Of a stretch of 64,000 nt of DNA, positions 57,101-64,000 are shown one piece after another. Under the pieces are notes generated by a model that was not told where the DNA came from, did not search any database, and saw only the letters and a list, made by a program, of their open reading frames with translations. How positions within the stretch are numbered: position 1 is the stretch's first letter; the number at the start of each line of letters is the position of its first letter. The stretch spans positions 5,146,001-5,210,000 of the forward strand of contig JAPNXP010000004.1 of assembly GCA_028753945.1 (NCBI GenBank). The letters run 5' to 3'. The position numbers and the translations under genes were made by a program. This stretch comes from Hexactinellida sp. DTS-2022 (Eukaryota > Porifera > Hexactinellida).

Positions 57101-60100
57101 AATCGGAAGTAAAATCTTCTTTTCTTTGTTGAAAAGTCGGTCGATTCGTTTCCATGTTTATTCCTAGTTTTCTCAACAATTCGGTATTCCTGCGAATATT
57201 TGCTTCCCTTTCTTTCTCGTAAGAAGATTTCTTTTCGTTATAACTTGCCATTTTAATTATTCTGTTTATTTTAATTTAACTTATTTATATATTTATTTAC
57301 TTGCTGTTTGTACCTATTTTATTTCCCACAAATCTGATTTGTTAATTAATTCATTCATTTCAGTCCTATTTGAATACTAAATTATTTGCATTGAATCTGA
57401 TTGGGTACGAAATCGGAACTATTAATTCCTTTCTGCCAATATGTACAATACGGTTGTTAGGGAATATTCAAGTCTATTTCGTCACACAGAACGTATATGA
57501 CGTATATTCGTATAAATTAATACTATTTTGAAATAATTTACAGGTCTTATAAATCACTTATTACCTAGAGTTTTAATATGATCCTCTAAATACAGTAGAA
57601 CCTCGTTAATCCTCGTTAATAGATGTGTTTTTAAGGTAAATTTCCGATTATTTTCCTATAGGGGATACCGTTATTAAAAAGAGAGAAGACCAACTGTTAA
57701 TGGAAGAGGAGTTTGCATTAGTTAACAGATACATACGGCAACAGAAATTTGATGAGACACCAATCGATTATACAGAACAAGAACTAGCGACAGAAGACTG
57801 TTATATATACTGTGAGGAATGTGATGATATGCACTTCGGTGATTGTCCACTGTTTGGCGAGTTTGAACCGTTAAAAGAGTCGGAAATAAAAACTAATTCC
57901 CCCAATTCAATCCCTGTTCCCAAAGAGCTTTCCTTGCGAATTTCACCATTTCCAAATACGGGAGAGACAATCCCAGTCCGAACAAGAAATCATACACAGA
58001 AACACAAACCATATAAATGTCAACAATGTTCCTGTTCATATCAAAACAAGAGAACCTTAACAAGACACACGCGTATTCACACTGGACGTAACCAATTCGC
58101 ATGTGATATATGTAACAAAAGGTTTAGCGATGCTAGCAATCTCACTGTACACACTCGAATACATACGGGAGATAGGCCCTTTGAGTGTACTTCTTGTAAC
58201 AAAAGGTTTAACAAATCTTGCAATCTCACTAGACATGTCCGGACACATACAGGAGAGAAACCTTACGGGTGCCTTACCTGTAAGGCAAGGTTTAGCGACG
58301 CTAGCAGTCTAACTAGGCATGCCCGGGCACACACGGGAGAGAAACCCTATGAATGTCTCAAGTGTAAGAAAAGGTTTAGCAACGCTAGCCATCTTACTAG
58401 ACATGTCCGTACACAGCACAAGGTTATATAGTTTGTCGCATTATAGTACTATGTCCTTTTCGTATTTGATGAATAAATACAGAATACGTATATACTCCGT
58501 TTAATTAATAGAGCCACCGGTTAATAGATTTCTCCGCTTAATGGGGCGTGAATTTCACAGGATTTTTATTTAAGACGGAATTACAGTTTGACACAAAATA
58601 TTTTCGGTTAATAGGTTTATCCGATAATAAGGTCAAACTAGTGGTACACTAATACCTGTCTGTTTTTTCGTGAGAATAATAGTAAGTATATGGTACCGAC
58701 TTTCCAACAAAGAAAAGAAGATTCCACTTCCGAATCTGAAATCGAGAGTGATCTCGATTGGGACCCGAGTGAAGAAACCAAAACAGAGAACAAGCAAACT
58801 ATAAAACAAATGTCGTTTGTAGCAGGTTTTGCAGCTCACAAACAATGCGAGGACAAACGACAATCTACAAAGAGAAAACTAGATTCCCCAGATAGTAATT
58901 TGACTCCTAAAAAGAGAATTGACAAAAGTCGGATTACAAAGGATTTTACGTTTGGGAAAGCAAAGGAGCAACCAGCACACAACTCAATTGTTAGAAATAA
59001 GGAAAGGGACTGTTTCGAAGAGTTGAAATATGTGGAATTCAGTTCTGACGAAGAAACGTCAAAAACTGATGACAAAATAAGTTACGAGGATTATCTACAA
59101 AAGAGAGAAGACCAACTGTTAATGGAAGATGAGATAGCATTATTTAGCAGATACATACGCATACCTGTCAACCTATTTGAGACATATCCCTGTACGAGGC
59201 TCCTATTTCCCCCTGTACATTGGCCAAAATCCCTGTACAGCCCCCCAAAAAATCTTTCTTGTAAAGGTGAAAACATTAGTTTATATAGACTGTACAGGGA
59301 ATCCCTGTATATACTAATTCAATTAGTTAACTATGTAGTATAAATATTCCTATAAGTGTTGTATAACGAGGTTCTACTATTGACTATTGACTGTTATAAT
59401 GCAATTAGTTAACTATTATAAATATCCCTATAGGTGTTCGTATAACGAGGTTCTACTATTGGACTATTGACTGTATACAACTAAGATAATATATAATATC
59501 CCTATATGTATAACGAGGTTCTACTATTGACTATTGACAGTATACAACTAATATAAATATATAATATCCCTATAAGTGTTGTATAACGAGGTTCTACTAT
59601 TGACTATTGACTGTATACAACTAATATAAATATATAATATCTCTATAGGCATGAATGTACTAGCATGCAGTACACCTCAGGGTGGAGTATTAGTAACGAG
59701 CATTCTAAAGAACGGACCTGCGGCTAAACAAGCGGGCATTCGAATTGGAGACGAACTAATGTTAATCAACAACAAAGCATTAACAGGGCTAACTCAATCA
59801 GAAGTATTAAGCTTATTATCCTCATTAACTGGAGATATGCAATTTGTTATTATACGAACACCAGATTGTATAGATAATGTTGCAGTAGTTAATGATAATA
59901 TGAATGTAGGGCAAACAAGAAAATTAGATCAGGTAAATACTACAGTATTTCAATATTCCTTATACAGTAGATTCTCGTTAATAGGAACACCAGGGGACTG
60001 TCTTAATATGTTCGTATTATCCGGAATTCGTATTAACCGGAGTCACTTGCATGCATTTGTATAGGCTAGGGGAATTAACCTTGTACTCCTTAACCGATAT

Positions 60101-61251
60101 TCCCCTTATCCGTGTTCCTATTAGGCCGTATAAATTAAATTACTTGTTTATCATCCCCGCCCGCCCCAATTTTTACTATCCGTCCGGATCTATTTTATTA
60201 TTATCTTATGAATATAATCGTACAAAATATAAGCAATAAACTTGTGTAAAGTACCTACTATGCATATTTTTAATAAGTCCTATATTTTAGAGCATTACTT
60301 TAATTATTTGGGCATTGTCATGTTATTTTCTAATTAAATAAAATATTAGATTTATTTTTTTGGCATAGGATGATGTTATTTGCATATTAATGGGAATAAA
60401 AAATAAAAATAAAATCCCGTCCGCCGTCCCAATTTTCTCGAAAAATATGGATGATAAACAAGTAATATATTTTATGTGGCCTTAACAGAGTCTACTATAT
60501 TACGGGATACGAATATCACATTCCAATCAGGCTTTCATCCAGGAAAAATTATCGCGCTCCTAAATTTTGTTAGAGCTCGTTCAGTTTTCATTTTGTACGC
60601 CTAGATTAGTCATATTGTATTCAGTCTATGGCAGCAACTCTCGATATTGTAGGCCTAGAATCGATTTTTGTACGTCTAGATAAAAAATCCTGCCAAATTA
60701 CGCTCCTTTAGGCCTGGATAACACCCTGATTCCAATGTACCACTTAGGTATCCAGCTCTTTCTCTGGGTTCGACATGCTAGAACTAACATTCTCTAAACA
60801 CACAACTGACACATTAGGCATAACCTTGTGTCCCAGTAAGGGAAATACAGACGGATATCTACAGATAAGAAGAGTTTTAACTGACGGCTTAGCTAGTAAA
60901 GATGGTAGACTAAGGAAATCCGATAGACTTTATGCATTGGATAGCGTACCGTTATATAAGAGAGCCACTTCCGATGTGGTTAAGCTTTTGAGAGGATGTA
61001 ATAGTGTGTTTACACTTATTATACTGAGAGAAGTGAATAAGCTAGGAAATAGCGAGACTTCCCTTACAGCAAGTTCTCTATCTATTGGATCTCAAGGTAA
61101 ATAGATTGGTATTATAGGAACTGAATAGGAATTAACAACAACTAAACAAACAAACAAACAAATAAATAAATAGACAAACAAACTAACAAACAAACAAATA
61201 AATAAACAAACAAACTAACAAACAAACTAATAAACAAACTAACTAACTAAC

Positions 61252-61287
<36 letters not shown>

Positions 61288-63816
61288 AAACAAACAAACA
61301 AACAAACGTGCAAACAAACAAACAAACAAACAAACAAACAAAACAAACAAACAAACAAACAAACAAAACAAACAACTAAAGTTACTAAACAAACAACGAC
61401 CAAAACAAACAAACCATTTAAACAAACAACAAACAAACAACAAACAAACAAGCATACAAACAACAAACAAACAAACAAGCACACAAACAAACAAACAAAC
61501 AAACAACAAACAAACAACAAACAAACAAGCATACAAACAACAAACAAACAAACAAGCACACAAACAAACAAACAAACAAACAACAAACAAACAAACAACA
61601 ACAATTTATTTAATACTATAGATATCATAGGCAATTCAGGAACCAAGAAAGATATTCTAACAAAGGCTAACAAGTACGCGGGTTCATTTGAGGATTCTCT
61701 TAAAGACATAAGAACTAACGACACAGTTAATACAGTTCGTATCCCCATTAGAATAGCACAGGATATTAAGCGTAGTGTAGATGGTATGTCCGGTTATAAT
61801 TCTGAGTTCACTAATATTACTCCTGCTAGCAGCGAGGACTTTATTGGTGAGAGGAGAGACAATAAACAGGTCTGTTGTTGTTGTTGTTGTTGTTGTTGTT
61901 GATATACTTACTTGTATTTATTCATTTAGTAATTTAGGTCAGTAGTTTGTTTGTTTGTTTGTAAGTTAATTTGGTTGTTTGTTTGTTTGTTTGTTTGTTT
62001 ATTTGTTTGTTTGTTTGTTTGTTTGTAAGTAAGTTAATTTGGTTGTTTGTTTATTTGTTACTTAGTTGTTTATTTGTTTATTTATTTGTTTACTTTAGGA
62101 ACAACAATTGGATACAACAACAAATCAACTTCCACAATTAGACGACAACAAAACCAAAACATTTAATCCCAAACGTATTTTATTCCGGAAAAGACATTTA
62201 ATTAAAAACCCGAATATTCACGAAATCACTCAACCAGTTCCTGAAACGAAAATTGTCGAAGAGAAAAAACCTTCTTTTGTACAACAAATGTCTGTAACAG
62301 GCGAATTACCGCGACAACTAATATTCTCTGGAATGCATTTAGAGAAACAAACCGAATTAGATTCGACTGAAATATCTGATAAAAAAGTTGTTAAGAAAAT
62401 AAAGTTTATGAAACTTTTCAAGATATTAGGTATAAAACTTTCGGAATACAAACAAGGTGAAGTGACAGTAAGTCTTATAGCTACCAGTAGTCCGTTTAAA
62501 CGGTCAAACCCTCCCTTGGAAAAAGGTGATATATTAATTAGTATTAATGGTACTCCGGTCACTTCGAAAAAACAAGCTGAAAAATTCCTATCTTCACTTG
62601 AAAAAGGCGAACACGAAATCGAAATATTATCACAACAAATTAGTGTTTTGAAGGAGGAACATCAAGAGAATACAGAGGTAAACAAAAACGGTTTACAAAC
62701 ACAACAAATCGCGATTCCAAACAAACAATTAAATAATTTTCAAGTAGAATTAATTGCGAGAAATAAACAAGAATTATTCGGCTTAGAATTAGAGGAAGTA
62801 AACAACAACATTTGTGTGAAATCAATTCAACAAAAATCACCTGCTTTTAATTCAAAACAAATACAAACCAACGATAAAATAATTTCAATCGACAGAAAAC
62901 TTTTGACTGAAATTCCCATTAAAGAAGCAAACAAAATATACGAAAACCTTCCCTTATACCAACCAATCCTATTTATACTCGAGCGAGCCACACAACCAAC
63001 CAATGAATCACCGCTACATAATTTGCCTCGTAATCTCTCATTCAGAGACAGGATTATAGAAGTGGAACTAACACGTATAGGTGACAACAAACTTGGTGTC
63101 GTATTGTCTGGTGGAGTAGACACTAGCGATAAGAGGGTCTATATAAGGAGAATTGGACCCAATTCTATTGTGGCAATAGACGGGAAATTAAAGGTATGCT
63201 CTGTTTATATAATAAGATACTTAGTTAGTTAATTAATTAGTTAGTTAGTTAGTTAGTTAGTTTAGTTAGTTAATTAATTAATTAGTTAGTTAGTTACAGT
63301 CAACTCCGCTTAATAGTGCCACCGGTTAATCGGTTTCTCCGCTTAATCGGGTCAAAACAACCTGGTCCCGAGGTGGCTCTATTAAGCGGAGTTGACTGTA
63401 GTAAATTAGTTAGTTAGTTAGTTAATTACTTACTTAATTAATTACAGTATAACTCGGATATAACGTACCCCCTCGGAAATGGGGGGAATTTTCTAATTAA
63501 TTAGTTTTTAATTTTTCGTTTCATTACAAGAACCTTATAAAGTTGTTTGTTGTTGCTAATATTTTTATTGTTATTAACTTATTATCATTGTTGACTTCTT
63601 GTTGTTATTAACTTATTGTTGTTGTTATTGTTGTTGTTGTTATTGTTATTATTGTTGTTTAGATCGGAGATGAGCTAATCTCTGTTAACAGCATGTCGCT
63701 GGAAGGGATATCACACAAGGATGCACTAGTGGTCATAAGGAATGCGGGAGACAAACTAATGTTCAGAGTTTTGCGAAAGAAAGACAGGAGTTTATATCCC
63801 CCAAGTCCAATACACA
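44154..63816 (+). CDS. Multi-PDZ scaffold protein (8 PDZ domains), 16 exons, 3' end beyond window
   Basis: Exons: 44154-44520, 45297-45527, 46439-46591, 47076-47249, 50993-51085, 51204-51394, 52150-52296, 52634-52891, 53522-53772, 54249-54561, 54857-55055, 59649-59932, 60748-61096, 61622-61869, 62099-63193, 63663-63816; about 1,500 residues so far. Exon 2 may instead end at 45521. PDZ domains: 1 in exons 3-4 (GDIIVKVNGISV), 2 in exons 7-8 (PLGFTIAGGKGS, GDEILEVNGLSL), 3 in 8-9 (GDQLLTINGDPL), 4 in 11-12 (GDELMLINNKAL), 5 in 13, 6 and 7 in 15 (GDILISINGTPV), 8 in 15-16 (LGVVLSGG, GDELISVNSMSL). No kinase, FERM or phosphatase domain is seen. The plan recalls MUPP1/PATJ-like scaffolds that gather membrane and polarity proteins, but orthology is not established. 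The last exon could end by splicing after 63816 or read to a stop. Introns 4 and 11 hold zinc-finger genes and fragments. Confidence 0.8.
44580..44755. repeat. Dispersed GCGCTCC element, inverted copy
   Basis: Reverse complement of the element at 37215-37395 (GGAGCGCTAGACGCTCC.., GGATTAGGAGCGTATTTACA). It lies in intron 1 of the PDZ gene. Confidence 0.75.
44773..45075. mobile_element. Family E MITE interrupted by a hAT-like MITE
   Basis: The outer element starts AGTAGAACTCGGTTATAAG and ends AATAACCGAGTTCTACTATA; it carries CCCCCTCGGGAATGGAAATA. Inserted at about 44921-45030 is an element with inverted ends resembling CCAAACCGTGGACCCC and GGACCCCAGGTTGGGAACCA. Its imperfect 8-bp flanks (TAATTAGC/TACTAAGC) fit hAT target duplications. 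A related copy is near 12985-13070. Confidence 0.65.
45617..45782. mobile_element. Family A MITE, intact
   Basis: CAGTAGAACCTCGTTAGTAC to AACGAGGTTCTACTG with TA flanks, in intron 2 of the PDZ gene. The core is inverted relative to the copy at 28327-28510. Confidence 0.85.
46225..46396. mobile_element. Unclassified MITE with TTCAAACGTTA ends
   Basis: One end reads GGGGGACTTCAAACGTTAAA and the other GCGTTACATATCGTTTGAATG, an imperfect inverted pair. Related phrases occur at about 23745, 26270 and 36200 (TCAAACGTTACGTAACGC). No coding capacity. Confidence 0.6.
46626..46790. mobile_element. Family D MITE, inverted
   Basis: ACCGGTTATAAGAACATGCC to TTATAACCGGCATCCACTG followed by TA; the ATATACCCTATATAATTTAT core is the reverse of other D copies. 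It sits in PDZ-gene intron 3. Confidence 0.75.
48448..49968 (-). CDS. SET-less PRDM9-like C2H2 zinc-finger protein, 12 fingers, nested
   Basis: Intronless, 506 residues, ATG at 49968. The N-terminus (MASYSYKKSSYEKEKEVII.., acidic SESEIESDLDWDPSEE) and a Cys cluster YCEECDDMHFGDC match the PRDM9-like gene at 55542-57251. The sequence then jumps from GETIPVRTR to the fingers, so almost the whole SET domain is missing. Twelve C2H2 fingers fill residues 165-495. Fingers 4-9 are six identical copies (CTTCKQRFSQSNNLATH, 84-bp period), joined by HKGDKP rather than HTGEKP linkers. It probably binds DNA in the nucleus. The gene is antisense inside PDZ-gene intron 4. Its upstream flank matches that of the 55542-57251 gene, so it arose by DNA duplication, not retroposition. 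Confidence 0.88.
   Translation of the reverse strand: MASYSYKKSSYEKEKEVIIHSLTELLSNAGINTEIIRPIFQQRKEDSISESEIESDLDWDPSEETRTENKQTLKQIDYTEELATEDCYIYCEECDDMHFGDCPMFGELEPLKESEMKTNSLSSIPVPKQLCLRITPITNAGLGIFAGETIPVRTRNRTQKDNKPFKCRQCSCSFQHKYNLTRHTRIHTGINLFICEICDKKFVGKAHLNNHTRIHTGEKPFECTTCNKRFSNSSNLTTHARTHTGEKPFECTTCKQRFSQSNNLATHVRIHKGDKPFECTTCKQRFSQSNNLATHVRIHKGDKPFECTTCKQRFSQSNNLATHVRIHKGDKPFECTTCKQRFSQSNNLATHVRIHKGDKPFECTTCKQRFSQSNNLATHVRIHKGDKPFECTTCKQRFSQSNNLATHVRIHKGDKPFECTTCKQRFSQSTHLTRHVLIHTGEKPFECLTCKKTFSDSSNLTAHARIHTGDKPYGCKVCNKRFSHSSSRNRHEKTHQSYIANRLQSL
48745..49213 (-). repeat. 84-bp coding repeat encoding identical zinc fingers
   Basis: Six successive 84-bp units (one finger plus linker each) are almost identical at the nucleotide level, with only one or two third-position changes. 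The helix residues are the same in all (Gln -1, Asn 2, Asn 3, Thr 6 by standard numbering). Confidence 0.9.
50490..50640. repeat. Short tandem repeat, 3 copies
   Basis: The unit TTACTTAGTTGGTAATGGCA followed by GATATTCAATGACATTCTAAT repeats three times with about a 61-bp period in PDZ-gene intron 4. A family-A fragment follows at about 50767-50942. Confidence 0.85.
51438..51576. mobile_element. Family D MITE (forward of an inverted pair)
   Basis: CAGTGGATGCCGGTTATAAG to TATACCCGATATATACTG, TA flanks. A second D copy at 51768-51916 lies in opposite orientation 190 bp away in the same intron, so the transcript could fold into a long hairpin. Confidence 0.8.
52300..52630. repeat. AAAC/AACT/CCAA simple-repeat intron
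   Basis: The intron between PDZ exons 7 and 8 is almost all simple repeats of AAAC, AACT, CCAA and ACAACAA type, with no other content seen. Confidence 0.95.
53321..53505. mobile_element. Family C MITE next to PDZ exon 9
   Basis: CAGTCGACTCCGCTTAATAG to AAGCGGAGTTGACTG, flanked by TA. The exon 9 acceptor lies 16 bp further on; the polypyrimidine tract is the short unique sequence between them. Confidence 0.85.
53872..54219. mobile_element. Two family A MITEs in tandem inverted order
   Basis: 53872-54018 and 54044-54219 both carry family-A words (GGATAAGATGAACACATTTTG and its inverse) with the internal order reversed. They fill most of the intron before PDZ exon 10. Confidence 0.7.
55070..55260. 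repeat. (GTATT)n tract and family C fragment
   Basis: About 55073-55107 is a GTATT pentanucleotide repeat. A family-C fragment (CCGAAAATGTTTAAGTCAAA to AAGCGGAGTATACTTTACTG) follows. Confidence 0.75.
55542..57251 (-). CDS. PRDM9-like SET-domain C2H2 zinc-finger protein, nested
   Basis: Intronless, 569 residues, ATG at 57251. Residues 1-70 are charged and acidic (SESESDLDWDPSEE); 95-135 are basic. A zinc knuckle follows (C239, C242, C250 in YCEECDDMHFGDC). The PR/SET domain covers about 275-402 with the PRDM-type signatures GPYGGT, NCARSEEEQNL and ELLVYYGDSY. Five C2H2 fingers run from 435 to 566. In mammals PRDM9 methylates H3K4 and H3K36 and sets meiotic recombination sites. The knuckle and SET domain resemble PRDM7/9/11; there is no KRAB or SSXRD module visible. 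Catalytic activity is plausible but untested. The gene is antisense in PDZ-gene intron 11, next to two related fragments. Confidence 0.9.
   Translation of the reverse strand: MASYNEKKSSYEKEREANIRRNTELLRKLGINMETNRPTFQQRKEDFTSDSESESDLDWDPSEENKTENNQTIIPMPFVAGLAGHKQSEDKRQSAKRKLDSPDNNMTPKKKIDKSRITKDFTFGKAKEQPAHKSIVRNKERDCFEDLKYVEFSSDEETLKTEDKISYEDYLQKREDQQLMEDEIALVSRYIRQQKLEETLEIQDSSESQIISVERGRRHLKQIDYTEEELTTEDCYIYCEECDDMHFGDCPLYGELEPLKESEMKTNSLSLIPVPKQLSLRMSSIANAGLGIFARETIPVRTRMGPYGGTLVKGSAEDFPNESEYLWQIKRNAGRTVWYIDGADLNRANWLRFVNCARSEEEQNLVAFQFRGRIYYRSYKVIRPGEELLVYYGDSYAKQLGIGATETIDTEDKAIRDSVVRRTVYRTQIDKPYKCQQCSCSFQRKDNLTRHTRIHTGINLFVCEICDKKFTDKLKLTRHTRIHTGEKPFECLTCKERFSQSGHLTIHVRIHTGDKPFECLTCKKRFSDPSHLTTHVRIHTGEKPFGCKVCDKRFSSSSGRNKHEKTHQS
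57662..58431 (+). pseudogene. SET-less PRDM-like zinc-finger fragment, possibly an alternative exon
   Basis: An open frame from at least 57662 to the stop at 58429 encodes the middle and C-terminus of the PRDM9-like family: KKREDQLLMEEE, the Cys cluster YCEECDDMHFGDC, then GETIPVRTR leading straight to five C2H2 fingers (SET missing). The N-terminal third is absent here and lies downstream at 58687-59160. It is undamaged as a reading frame. A good acceptor (ATTATTTTCCTATAG) precedes 57662 and its phase fits the donor of PDZ exon 11 (55055), so it might be spliced as an alternative last exon. Otherwise it is a truncated duplicate. Confidence 0.6.
58496..58640. mobile_element. Family C MITE fragment between PRDM-like fragments
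   Basis: Contains ACTCCGTTTAATTAATAGAG, the words TTTCTCCGCTTAATGGGG and TTTTCGGTTAATAG; the right end is degraded. It separates the C-terminal and N-terminal PRDM-like fragments. Confidence 0.65.
58687..59160 (+). pseudogene. N-terminal fragment of a PRDM9-like gene
   Basis: Encodes PTFQQRKEDSTSESEIESD, the basic region with SPDSNLTPKKRIDKSRITKD, and KREDQLLMEDEIAL, closely matching residues 38-191 of the 55542-57251 protein but on the plus strand. After SRYIR the similarity stops and unrelated sequence follows. The first 37 residues are missing. Together with 57662-58431 it looks like two truncated copies in tandem or one copy rearranged with its halves swapped. Confidence 0.8.
59335..59648. 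repeat. ~78-bp minisatellite ending at a splice acceptor, about 4 copies
   Basis: Units contain ATATCCCTATAAGTGTT, TATAACGAGGTTCTACTATT (a family-A MITE end) and GACTATTGACTGTATACAAC. Each unit has an acceptor-like CCCTATAG or CCCTATAAG, and the last one (ATATCTCTATAG) is the real acceptor of PDZ exon 12. Confidence 0.9.
59965..60497. mobile_element. Family B MITE split by a Harbinger-like MITE
   Basis: The family-B ends are CAGTAGATTCTCGTTAATAG and AACAGAGTCTACTA. It is interrupted after GTGTTCCTA by a 358-bp insertion. Confidence 0.85.
60124..60481. mobile_element. Harbinger-like MITE with TTA target duplication
   Basis: The ends are an imperfect inverted pair: GGCCGTATAAATTAAATTAC at the left and ATATATTTTATGTGGCC at the right, each with TTGTTTATCAT or its complement inside. 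TTA occurs on both sides (60121-60123 and 60482-60484) and is single at this point in other family-B copies. A 3-bp TTA duplication fits PIF/Harbinger elements. No coding capacity. Confidence 0.8.
61110..61615. repeat. AAAC/AACT simple-repeat intron
   Basis: Nearly all of this PDZ-gene intron is AAAC and AACT repeat with a duplicated segment containing CAAGCATACAAACAACAAAC and CAAGCACACAAAC. Long Phe/Val/Cys/Leu reading frames on the reverse strand are repeat artefacts. The next intron (61870-62098) is (GTT)n and (GTTT)n. Confidence 0.95.
63215..63662. repeat. PDZ intron 15: GTTA repeats, family C MITE and GTT repeats
   Basis: (TTAG)n tracts flank an intact short family-C MITE at 63297-63398 (CAGTCAACTCCGCTTAATAG to AAGCGGAGTTGACTG). 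A family-E start (CAGTATAACTCGGATATAAC) follows at about 63446, then (GTT)n up to the acceptor. Confidence 0.85.
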
Positions 63817-64000
63817 GTAAGCTAATTATACTAACCGATCAAAAGTATTTGAACAGGAATTTTATTCCAAATACAATATGCTTTATGTAGCGCATTAACA
63901 GCTGTTTAATCTACTCTGAAATACTTTAAATATGTTGCTATAGTAGATTTCATAATCTTGCGATTTTTGTCATTTTATCCAAAATCCATGAAGTGGTACA
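63817..64000. other. Right edge, probably intron of the PDZ gene
   Basis: If the donor after 63816 is used, this is intron and the gene continues outside the window. If not, exon 16 reads on to a stop at about 63888. Nothing else is recognised. Confidence 0.5.

Noticed and set aside
61275-61748. Long Phe/Val/Cys/Leu-rich minus-strand protein
   Set aside because: It reads the AAAC/AACT simple repeat of an intron and crosses a PDZ-gene exon in antisense.
558-63398. tRNA, rRNA or autonomous transposase genes
   Set aside because: No cloverleaf with A and B boxes, no rRNA core sequence, and no DDE transposase or reverse transcriptase motifs were recognised in any frame.

Overview
This window is nuclear DNA from an animal with a compact, AT-rich, intron-rich genome. 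Animal-type genes are present: a Ro60 orthologue, a DGCR6 orthologue, Sm D2, a TSSK-like kinase, a PRDM9-type SET/zinc-finger gene, an EGF-rich adhesion GPCR and a multi-PDZ scaffold. The repeated coiled-coil/NHL genes and the overall style suggest an early-branching animal, most likely a sponge (possibly a glass sponge). That placement is inference; the sequence does not prove it.

Layout. 770-16003 (+) is a 24-exon ankyrin-repeat/MAP3K-like kinase gene whose 5' end may lie outside the window. A TSSK-like kinase gene (-) and a coiled-coil/NHL gene (-) sit inside its introns. 16490-17714 (-) is a second type of NHL gene, broken by a 7-bp tandem duplication. 18634-20360 (+) is DGCR6 in two exons. 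20742-30870 (+) is Ro60 in nine exons; its last intron holds a seven-helix membrane protein gene (+) and another coiled-coil/NHL gene (-). 31767-36628 (+) is a five-exon pitchfork/SHIPPO-like gene with a CxxC..CxxC motif. 37427-37783 is intronless Sm D2 and 38330-42937 an intronless EGF/adhesion GPCR. From 44154 to the right edge runs a scaffold gene with at least 16 exons and eight PDZ domains. Its introns hold a 12-finger zinc-finger gene (-), a full PRDM9-like SET/zinc-finger gene (-) and two same-strand PRDM-like fragments.

Two themes recur. First, long introns host complete intronless genes, mostly antisense, so host and guest transcription must coexist. Second, introns and spacers are packed with short non-autonomous DNA transposons (roughly forty elements or fragments). 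Most have CAGT..ACTG ends, TA target sites and internal repeats of their own terminal word, resembling pogo/Tigger-type MITEs; no transposase is encoded here. Several minisatellites grew from such sequences, and four of them include or touch a splice site.

Exon boundaries were placed by hand from reading frame, GT/AG signals and phase continuity. Every listed junction keeps the frame open. They are predictions without transcript evidence.
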